From an uncultured Treponema sp. (lineage in GTDB: Bacteria > Spirochaetota > Spirochaetia > Treponematales > Treponemataceae): 25,390 nt of DNA. Below, piece by piece: positions 15,007-21,414 of this stretch. Under the pieces are notes generated by a model. The model was not told the DNA's origin. It was given only the letters and a program-made list of their open reading frames with translations, and did no database searches. Made by a program: the position numbers and the translations under genes. The stretch's first letter is position 1; each line of letters begins with the position of its first letter. The stretch is from assembly GCA_905236465.1 (NCBI GenBank), contig CAJOQA010000102.1, positions 1 to 25,390 on the forward strand, written 5' to 3'.

Positions 15007-16146
15007 ATGAAAGAAAAGAGATATGCAGACGTACTTATTATAGGCGGAGGCATTATGGGATGTGCTACTGCATACCGCCTTGCGCAAAAGGGGATTGATG
15101 TCCTTGTCCTTGAAAAAAAAGAAATAGGTAACGGTGGCTCATGCCGTAATGCAGGAGGAGTGCGCCAGTCTGCCCGTGACCCAAAGGAACTGCCACTTGC
15201 CATGTATGCGGTTGAAAATATCTGGCCTTCACTAAGTGATGAGCTTGGTGTAAACGTTGAGTATGTGCAAAAAGGCAATATCCGCTTAGGGCTGACTGAA
15301 AAAGACATAAAGGTACTAGAAGCACATACAGCAAAAAGTACAAAGGTTGGACTTGACGTAAAGATGATTTCTGGCGATGAGGCAAGGGAAATATGCCCTT
15401 ATATGTCTAAGGAAATTATCGCCGCAAGCTGGTGTGAGACTGATGGTCACGCCAATCCTCTAAAGACAACGTTAGGATATTACAAAAAAGCCATTGAGAA
15501 TGGTGTAACATTCATTACCGGTGTAAAGGTTCTAGGATTGCAAAAAGTACGCGGGTGCATCAGAAAAGTCTTTACTGACGATGGCGTATATGAGGCACCT
15601 AAAGTTCTTTTGTGTGCTGGATATGAGTCCCGTGCAATTGCAAATACAGTTGGAATAGATATTCCAGTTGAGAGGCAATTTAATGAAGTACTTGTTACAG
15701 AAGCTATGCCACCGATGTTTGACATAATGCTTGGTGTAGCAGGCGGAGGATTCTACGGGCATCAAAGTGAACACGGAAGTTTTGTGTTAGGAGGCAACTC
15801 TGGCTTGCAGGCTTTTACCTCTAACAACGCAGGAGAAAATTTTGTAACGAATTCACTTACAGCCCCAAGTATTTCTAGAGGCATAATGCGGTACTTTCCT
15901 TGCCTAAAAGACGTAAAAGTTATACGTACCTGGAGCGGTTGGTATGACCAGTGCATAGATGTATTACCCGTCATTGACAACGTAAAAGAAATACCAGGAC
16001 TTACTCTTGCTTTTGGTTTTAGCGGACACGGCTTTGGAATTTCTCCAGCAGTTTCCCTTGCCTTGTCAGAACTGATGACAGAGGGCGAATCTAGAACAAT
16101 AGATATAAAGGAGCTAAAGTACGATCGCTTTAAGACAAAAAGCTAA
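15007..16146 (+). CDS. FAD-dependent amine dehydrogenase, catalytic subunit (DAO family)
   Basis: 379 residues from the ATG at 15007; AGGAGG lies inside the end of the preceding gene. D-amino-acid-oxidase fold: GGGIMG at 13-18 binds FAD, Glu36 ends the second strand, and SCRNAGGVRQS (45-55) matches the SGRNGGGVR-like stretch of sarcosine oxidase beta, opine oxidase B and HcnC. GFSGHGFGISPAV near residue 340 is the C-terminal FAD-binding motif. This should be the subunit that oxidises an amino acid or N-substituted amino acid to an imine, with electrons passing to the other three subunits. Substrate cannot be read from the sequence: D-amino acid, hydroxyproline, sarcosine-like or opine-like compounds all fit. 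A terminator follows. Confidence 0.9.
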   Translation: MKEKRYADVLIIGGGIMGCATAYRLAQKGIDVLVLEKKEIGNGGSCRNAGGVRQSARDPKELPLAMYAVENIWPSLSDELGVNVEYVQKGNIRLGLTEKDIKVLEAHTAKSTKVGLDVKMISGDEAREICPYMSKEIIAASWCETDGHANPLKTTLGYYKKAIENGVTFITGVKVLGLQKVRGCIRKVFTDDGVYEAPKVLLCAGYESRAIANTVGIDIPVERQFNEVLVTEAMPPMFDIMLGVAGGGFYGHQSEHGSFVLGGNSGLQAFTSNNAGENFVTNSLTAPSISRGIMRYFPCLKDVKVIRTWSGWYDQCIDVLPVIDNVKEIPGLTLAFGFSGHGFGISPAVSLALSELMTEGESRTIDIKELKYDRFKTKS

Positions 16147-16167
16147 TTAAAAACTGCCATTCTTCTT

Positions 16168-16210
16168 GCCCTGCTGCTCATTTTCTAATGGGTATCAGGG
16201 CGTTTTTTTT
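16168..16210 (+). terminator. Intrinsic terminator after the dehydrogenase genes
   Basis: GCCCTG (16168-16173) pairs with CAGGGC (16196-16201), with inner stem CTCATT/AATGGG across a small internal loop, followed by eight T (16203-16210). It ends the first catabolic transcript. Confidence 0.85.
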
Positions 16211-16236
16211 AGTCACACTAAAAAGTATCAACTGCA

Positions 16237-16282
16237 TAACGTCCGAATTTTTCAATAAGTTTTTTTTAAAAACTGTCATACT
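16237..16282 (+). promoter_or_regulatory. Shared operator/promoter element, copy 2
   Basis: TAACGTCCG, two bases, TTTTTCAATA (16237-16257), then 19 bases and CATACT (16277-16282). It matches copy 1 at 12130 in 19 of 21 positions of the first block and in all of CATACT, with identical spacing. It lies upstream of the cyclodeaminase gene and after a terminator, as a promoter should. Confidence 0.65.
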
Positions 16283-16350
16283 GTCCTCAACAAAAACAAA
16301 TGAGGGTTACCGACCAAGCACGGTAGCTGCACAGGGTACAGGAGGTTTCT

Positions 16351-17490
16351 ATGAGTTACCCAAGAGTAGATTTTCTTTATTTGAGCGAGTCTGACATGAT
16401 TAAAGCCGGAGTACAAGATGTCATAGGCTGCACGGACTGTATGGAAGAAGTGGTAAAACTTCTGTACAAGGGCGACTACCGCATGGGTGGCGAAAGCGGA
16501 AACTCCCACGGCTGCATGGTTCAGTTCCCCAAGGAACCAAAATTTCCAAACATGCCAAAAGATGGCCCTGACCGTCGCTTTATGGCAATGCCCGCATACC
16601 TAGGAGGTTCATTTGATATGGCAGGTTGCAAGTGGTACGGGTCAAATGTTGACAACCGCAACAAGAAACTGCCACGTTCCTGCCTAATGCTTACCCTTAA
16701 TGACAAAGAGACAGGAACCCCTGTAGCTCACATGAGTGCGAACTTAGTAAGCGCATACCGCACTGCTGCAATCCCCGGCGTAGGGGTAAAGCTTATGGCA
16801 AAAAAAGATGCAAAGGTCTTAGGCATAGTTGGTCCTGGATTTATAAACAATGTAACTATTGAAACATTTGCTGCTCTCCGCCCAAGCCTTGACACACTCA
16901 AGATAAAAGGGCGTGGCAAGGAGGCAATAGACCGCTGCATAGCATATACAAAGGAGCACTGCCCTCAGTTTAAGAATTTCATTGTCTGCGATACTATTGA
17001 AGAGTGCGTGCGTGACAGCGACATAATGAATTTCGCGGTCTCAACTCCGACTGGAGGCTCTGAAACTTATCCATGGATTGAGCGCGAATGGGTAAAGCCT
17101 GGTGCTTTGATATGTACGGTGGGCGCATTGAACACCAGCGAGGACTTTATTGCTGACCCCAAGACTAAGCTGGTTGTTGACAACACAAAAATGTACGACA
17201 CCTGGGCAGAAGAGTACCCCTACCCGACATTTGAAAAATGGTTCATCTTCGGCTCAAAGTTTACGGACATGATACATGACGGCAAACTGAGCAAGGACCG
17301 CATGGAAGATATAGGCGCAATTGCAAGCGGTGCAGTTCCAGGCCGTGCAAGTGACGATCAGATTATACTTTACTCAATCGGAGGAATGCCTGTAGAAGAT
17401 GTTGCCTGGGGTAAGACCATTTACGAGCGAGCACTTAAGATGGGAATTGGCACAAAGCTGAATCTTTGGGAAGAGCCTTATCTGTACTAA
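16351..17490 (+). CDS. Ornithine cyclodeaminase / mu-crystallin family enzyme
   Basis: 379 residues; ACAGGAGG precedes the ATG. The family contains NAD(P)-dependent ornithine or lysine cyclodeaminases, ketimine and pyrroline-2-carboxylate reductases, alanine dehydrogenase and SbnB-type opine-like dehydrogenases. Visible marks are MPAYLGG (80-86), KWYGSN with the active-site lysine at 94, LPRSCLMLTLND (107-118), YRTAA with Arg137, the Rossmann loop GIVGPGF (158-164) and VVDNTKMYDTW. It is longer than most members (~330-350) with an extended N-terminus. I recall automated pipelines naming close relatives tyramine oxidase subunit B, a name I would not rely on. In this context, reduction or deamination of an imine from the upstream dehydrogenase is plausible but inferred. 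Confidence 0.88.
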   Translation: MSYPRVDFLYLSESDMIKAGVQDVIGCTDCMEEVVKLLYKGDYRMGGESGNSHGCMVQFPKEPKFPNMPKDGPDRRFMAMPAYLGGSFDMAGCKWYGSNVDNRNKKLPRSCLMLTLNDKETGTPVAHMSANLVSAYRTAAIPGVGVKLMAKKDAKVLGIVGPGFINNVTIETFAALRPSLDTLKIKGRGKEAIDRCIAYTKEHCPQFKNFIVCDTIEECVRDSDIMNFAVSTPTGGSETYPWIEREWVKPGALICTVGALNTSEDFIADPKTKLVVDNTKMYDTWAEEYPYPTFEKWFIFGSKFTDMIHDGKLSKDRMEDIGAIASGAVPGRASDDQIILYSIGGMPVEDVAWGKTIYERALKMGIGTKLNLWEEPYLY

Positions 17491-17517
17491 CTGGTAAAAG
17501 CGATCTTATTTTAGCCT

Positions 17518-17561
17518 AGCATTGCCATGTTCCTAAGCGAGTAGCGGCAATGCTTTATTTT
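17518..17561 (+). terminator. Terminator-like hairpin before the ammonium channel gene
   Basis: AGCATTGCC (17518-17526) pairs perfectly with GGCAATGCT (17546-17554), followed by TTATTTT. The ribosome site of the next gene begins directly after the T-rich stretch. No new promoter is evident, so it probably attenuates the downstream genes. Confidence 0.65.
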
Positions 17562-17573
17562 AGGAGAAAAAGT

Positions 17574-18797
17574 ATGGGAAACAATTACCTTTTTAATTCC
17601 CTATTTGTACTGTTGGCATCCGTTCTCGTATTTATGATGCAGATGGGGTTTGCCTGCTGTGAATCTGGCTTTTCCCGAGCAAAGAATGCCTGCAATATCT
17701 GGCTCAAGAACTTCTGCGATTTTTGCGTAGGAGCATTTGTGTATTACCTTATAGGCTTCGGTATTATGTATGGGGATGACTTTCACGGTCTTTTCGGGAC
17801 TACAGGCTTCATCAACCCTCTTGCTCAGAATCTAAGCGTATGGAAAGGACTAGGAGGTTCGTTAAGCCCTCAGATTTACCTTCTCTTCCAGACCATGTTT
17901 TGTGCTACTGCGGCAACAATAATTTCCGGCGCTGTTGCAGAGCGATTTAAATTCAGCTCCTACCTTATAGTAAGCACCATAATGAGCGGAATAATATATC
18001 CTGTTATAGGTCACTGGGTATGGGGAGGCGGCTGGCTCAGCTCCTTAGGATTTTCTGATTTTGCAGGTAGCGGTGCTGTACACATGGTAGGTGGATTTGC
18101 AGCACTTGCAGGTGCATTTATGGTTGGACCTAGAATTGGTAAATACATAAACGGCAAGAGTCAGGTTATACCAGGCCACAACATTCCAATGGCCATGCTC
18201 GGAGGCTTTATTCTGTGGGTAGGCTGGTACGGCTTTAATCCAGGTAGCGAGCTTGCTTTTGATGAGGTTACTCTCTATACAACCATAACAACAACTTTTG
18301 CTGGAAGCACCGGCGGACTTTCAGCCCTCTTTTTTACATGGATTCGCTACAAGAAACCAGATCCTACGCTTGCCCTAAACGGTGCTCTTGGTGCCCTTGT
18401 GGCAGTGTGCACAGGAGTTGCGGAGATAAGCTTACTTGGGGCTACAGCTATTGGCATTATAAGCGGTATCATGCTGCCTCTCAGCGTGGAATTTGTTGAC
18501 AAAGTCCTTCATATAGATGACCCAGCAGGAGCAATTTCCCTACACGGAACAAACGGTATTCTTGGTGTCATAGAAGGCGGATTGCTTTCTACAAGCAAAG
18601 GCCTTTTCTATGGTTTTGGAATCCATCATCTTTTACTTCAGCTTTTGGGAGTTATAAGCATAGGAGCTTTTGTTTTGCTTTCAACATTTCTTATGTTCTA
18701 CATATTAAAAAGAACAGTTGGTATTCGTGTTAGTAATGATGAAGAAATTGACGGGCTTGACAAGCATGAGCACGCAATGCTCGCCTACGTTATGTAA
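17574..18797 (+). CDS. amt: Ammonium transporter/channel (Amt family)
   Basis: 407 residues from the ATG at 17574 (TAGGAG upstream; an in-frame ORF extends back into the preceding hairpin and is not used). About eleven membrane spans. The Amt pore residues are visible: FQTMF (105-109, phenylalanine gate), Asp162 before SGAVH, the twin histidines His170 (GAVHMVGG) and His324 (SLHGTNGILG), and the WxWGGGWL region near 148-155. It moves ammonium across the inner membrane, and a trimer is expected. The adjacent PII gene would plug the channel under high nitrogen. Its position inside an amino-acid catabolic run is unusual, since amt-glnK pairs normally stand under nitrogen-starvation control. Confidence 0.95.
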   Translation: MGNNYLFNSLFVLLASVLVFMMQMGFACCESGFSRAKNACNIWLKNFCDFCVGAFVYYLIGFGIMYGDDFHGLFGTTGFINPLAQNLSVWKGLGGSLSPQIYLLFQTMFCATAATIISGAVAERFKFSSYLIVSTIMSGIIYPVIGHWVWGGGWLSSLGFSDFAGSGAVHMVGGFAALAGAFMVGPRIGKYINGKSQVIPGHNIPMAMLGGFILWVGWYGFNPGSELAFDEVTLYTTITTTFAGSTGGLSALFFTWIRYKKPDPTLALNGALGALVAVCTGVAEISLLGATAIGIISGIMLPLSVEFVDKVLHIDDPAGAISLHGTNGILGVIEGGLLSTSKGLFYGFGIHHLLLQLLGVISIGAFVLLSTFLMFYILKRTVGIRVSNDEEIDGLDKHEHAMLAYVM

Positions 18798-18830
18798 AGA
18801 AATGACATGCCATCCTGGCACTAATTTCTT
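18797..18830 (+). other. Hairpin between amt and glnK
   Basis: AAGAAAT (18797-18803) pairs with ATTTCTT (18824-18830), and inside it TGCCA (18808-18812) with TGGCA (18816-18820). No T-run follows, so it is likely an mRNA stability or processing element rather than a terminator. Confidence 0.5.
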
Positions 18831-18847
18831 AATAAGAGGAGCACATT

Positions 18848-19225
18848 ATGGCAAATATGTACAATGTAACAATAATATTTAACCCAGAAAAACTAAAACC
18901 TTTAATAACTGCCTTTAACGCATTGGGAATTACAGGCATTACGGTAACACATGTAGAAGGGTGCGGTGCACAGCACGGTTTTAAAGGCTATTACAGGGGC
19001 ATAGAGAATGATATTCAGCTGCTACCCAAAGTAAAAGTTGAGGTTATCGTGTCCGAAATTCCTGTAGAAAAAGTAATTGATACTGCTACTACTGTCCTTG
19101 ATTCCTCAGAGATTGGAGCAGGAAAAATATTCGTCTACGATGTAGAAAAGGTTTTACGAATCCGTACAAAAGAAACTGACTTCCAGGCCCTGCAGGACAG
19201 CCACGGCGGTACTATAGCAAAATGA
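18848..19225 (+). CDS. glnK: PII nitrogen regulatory protein (GlnK/GlnB type)
   Basis: 125 residues; AAGAGGAG precedes the ATG. PII trimers sense 2-oxoglutarate and ATP/ADP and block Amt channels. The T-loop GCGAQHGFKGYYRG places a tyrosine (Tyr49) at the position of the uridylylated Tyr51. KVKVEVIV follows, and the B-loop region reads SSEIGAGKIFVYDVEKVLRIRTKE. The T-loop base is changed from the common GFGRQKG to GCGAQHG, and the C-terminus has about ten extra residues (QALQDSHGGTIAK). It lies 50 bases after amt and overlaps sdaAB by four bases, so PII and serine dehydratase are translationally coupled. Confidence 0.93.
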   Translation: MANMYNVTIIFNPEKLKPLITAFNALGITGITVTHVEGCGAQHGFKGYYRGIENDIQLLPKVKVEVIVSEIPVEKVIDTATTVLDSSEIGAGKIFVYDVEKVLRIRTKETDFQALQDSHGGTIAK

Positions 19226-19902
19226 GCATCTTCGACATTATAGGTCCCGTTATGGTGGGGCCTTCCAGCTCCCACACCGCAGGAGCCGTCCAGATAGGAC
19301 TTGTGTCCCGTAAGCTTCTGCAAGATGAGGTCGTCTTTGCCGACATACGCTTTCACGGCTCCTTTGCTTCCACATATAAAGGTCACGGAACCGACAGGGC
19401 AGTCACGGCAGGACTTTTAGGAATGCAAAGTGACGATGTGCGTATAGCAGAAAGCCTGAATATTGCAGATGAAAAAAAACTAAAGGTATTCTTTTCCACA
19501 ATTGATTTAGGAGATGCCCACCCAAACTCCGTCCTGCTTACTATACAAGGAGCAGGAGGACGAAAAATAACAGTACAGGCCTCTTCTATAGGAGGAGGCA
19601 GGATTCTTGTGAACAAGCTCGATGGCATTACAGTTAATTTTTCAGCTGCCATGCCAACCCTTATTGTCCACAATTACGATACGGCAGGGCACGTTGCTTT
19701 TGTAACAAGGGACTTGTTTGAGCACGGCATAAATATTGCCACAATGCAGCTGTACAGGGAAGGGCCTGGAGGCTATGCGGTAATGGTAATAGAAACAGAC
19801 CAGGAAGTTCCGGAGACTGTAATTAAGCATATAGAAAAATGCGAGGGCGTCATAAAAACAACTTATGTAAGCCTCTCAAAGGAGAAACTCAATGACCTTT
19901 AA
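19222..19902 (+). CDS. sdaAB: L-serine dehydratase, iron-sulfur type, beta subunit
   Basis: 226 residues. With the alpha subunit it converts L-serine to pyruvate and ammonia using an oxygen-sensitive [4Fe-4S] cluster. The N-terminus MSIFDIIGPVMVGPSSSHTAG is the classic beta-subunit signature, including the GPSSSHTAG motif at 13-21. Residues ~150-226 form an ACT domain (LIVHNYDTAGHVAFVTRDLFEHGINIATMQLYRE) that may bind serine or a regulator. The start overlaps glnK (ATGA) and the end overlaps sdaAA by 11 bases. The two-subunit form is typical of anaerobic and Gram-positive bacteria. Confidence 0.95.
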   Translation: MSIFDIIGPVMVGPSSSHTAGAVQIGLVSRKLLQDEVVFADIRFHGSFASTYKGHGTDRAVTAGLLGMQSDDVRIAESLNIADEKKLKVFFSTIDLGDAHPNSVLLTIQGAGGRKITVQASSIGGGRILVNKLDGITVNFSAAMPTLIVHNYDTAGHVAFVTRDLFEHGINIATMQLYREGPGGYAVMVIETDQEVPETVIKHIEKCEGVIKTTYVSLSKEKLNDL

Positions 19903-20752
19903 TTCCTTACAGACTATTGTATCTTTATGTAAAGAGCAGGACATAAACTTTGCAGAGGCAGTAAGAAAAATTGAAAAGCAGGCCAGCGGACTTAGCTGGC
20001 AGGCCCAGTACCAGAGAATGAACAGCCTTTGGAAAGCCATGCAGGAAGCCAGTAAGACCTATGCCCCTGACATACGTTCTGCAAGCGGACTTTCAGGCGG
20101 TGATGGCGAGAAATTCCGTCTGTACGCAAACAAAAAAAATACATTATGCGGAACTTTTGTTTCAGCCGTTGTCACTGTAGCTTTAAGAATGGCAGAGTCA
20201 AATGCCTGCATGAAGCGTATTGTCGCAGCCCCTACCGCAGGCTCCTGCGGGGTCCTTCCCTCAGTACTCATTCCTATGTATGAGGGCAAACAGGCAGATG
20301 AAAAAGAAATACTGGAAGCCATGTTTGTTGCGGCGGGAATAGGCCAGGTAATAGCCAACAGGGCATCAATCTCCGGGGCAGAAGGAGGCTGCCAGGCAGA
20401 AATAGGAAGCGCAAGTGCCATGACGGCAGGAAGCCTTGTATTCCTTAAGAAGGGAACAAGCGAGCAAATTGCCTATGCTGCAGGATATTCATTACAGAAC
20501 CTAATGGGGCTGGTATGCGATCCCGTCGGGGGCTTAGTTGAGGTTCCCTGCATAAAACGCAACGTCATAGGTGCGGTAAATGCCCTTACTGCGGCAGATA
20601 TGGCCTTGGCAAACATTACCCCCATCATTCCTGCTGATGAGGTAATAGATGCCATGCTCAAAGTTGGAAGAATGATGGATTCTTCCCTAAGGGAAACAGG
20701 CAGAGGCGGCCTTGCGGCGACCCCTTCCGCTCAATCCCAAACCCACTCCTGA
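19892..20752 (+). CDS. sdaAA: L-serine dehydratase, iron-sulfur type, alpha subunit (altered C-terminus)
   Basis: 286 residues. It carries the [4Fe-4S] cluster ligands Cys167 (EGGCQAE), Cys209 (VCDPVGG) and Cys220 (EVPCIKRN). The spacings of 42 and 11 equal those I recall for the Legionella enzyme. AAPTAGSCGVLPSV (112-125) and the SGLSGGDGEK loop (65-74) also fit. The family motif LRETGRGGLAATP is intact, but the last residues (QSQTHS) do not look like the usual tail and overlap the 3' end of a decayed gene on the other strand. The native C-terminus may therefore have been replaced at a rearrangement junction. Activity probably survives, but this needs comparison with relatives. No terminator is seen after it. 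Confidence 0.93.
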   Translation: MTFNSLQTIVSLCKEQDINFAEAVRKIEKQASGLSWQAQYQRMNSLWKAMQEASKTYAPDIRSASGLSGGDGEKFRLYANKKNTLCGTFVSAVVTVALRMAESNACMKRIVAAPTAGSCGVLPSVLIPMYEGKQADEKEILEAMFVAAGIGQVIANRASISGAEGGCQAEIGSASAMTAGSLVFLKKGTSEQIAYAAGYSLQNLMGLVCDPVGGLVEVPCIKRNVIGAVNALTAADMALANITPIIPADEVIDAMLKVGRMMDSSLRETGRGGLAATPSAQSQTHS

Positions 20753-21389
20753 CCAATATAAGAGCAGCTTATGGTGTAGGTAACTGTGCTAGAAGAATGA
20801 GACATGTCCTTAACGTAAAGGTAGTATGTGACGCGGTTCAGGGTATCATTATACGAGTAGGCTCTAACGTTGACTAAGCGTGAGCCAGATATGTACTGCC
20901 AGTCCCCGTTGTGCTGAAGGTAATCTCATTCCTGCACATCAAGAATATAAAAGTCAAGGGTGTTTCCCTCAACAGTCACCTCTATGCTCACCTAAGAGCT
21001 GCTATCCACATCAATGGAAAGCCGACGCTGCTTCCCGCATTAAGGCTGTAGGAGCCTTGCCCAAGAGATTCTGTTTTAGTCACTTTTTTATAGTGTCCAT
21101 CAACCCCGCTCGTCTTATCAAAGTACAATTCAACCAGTTTTTCGGCCCTAGAAATCAGGCTGCCCGTAAGAAGCAGGCACAGCACAAAAAAAACAGCGGC
21201 GGTTATCCCCGAAACAAGGTCCGTGATGCCCCTTCCAGTAGTACGGAACTTAAGAGAGACGAAGCCAGTCACAACTGTCGCAACAGCAACAAGACGCAGC
21301 AAAATCCACAGGCAAAAGAAAAGCCTTAGCAGAAAAGTATTTCCCGCCCACATAACAAACAGGAACACGCAGGCAACAAGCCCCAACAT
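20731..21389 (-). pseudogene. Broken gene for a membrane protein with a C-terminal beta-rich domain
   Basis: The 5' part (21389-20988) reads 133 residues with three or four hydrophobic spans. Its frame then slips near 21016-21020 (TTTCC). In the shifted frame the protein continues as SIDVDSSS, hits TAG at 20994-20992, continues VSIEVTVEGNTLDFYILDVQE, hits TGA at 20927-20925, and then runs for about 63 codons (DYLQHNGDWQYIS to EWVWD) to a normal stop at 20733-20731. Both internal stops could come from TGG tryptophan codons. One frameshift and two stops make a pseudogene far more likely than recoding or sequencing error. No family recognised. It lies 25 bases after metH on the same strand and overlaps the end of sdaAA. 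Confidence 0.75.
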
Positions 21390-21414
21390 CTAATTAAAAA
21401 AATGTGCAGTAAAA

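Noticed and set aside
20925..20994. Recoding of stop codons (TGA or TAG as an amino acid) in the broken membrane gene
   Set aside because: Both different stops and a frameshift occur in one gene, while other genes in the window use TGA as a normal stop.
20880..21329. Plus-strand open frame of about 149 codons opposite the pseudogene
   Set aside because: Composition is rich in Ser, Pro, Lys and Gln without a fold pattern and there is no ribosome site; the minus strand shows clear membrane spans.
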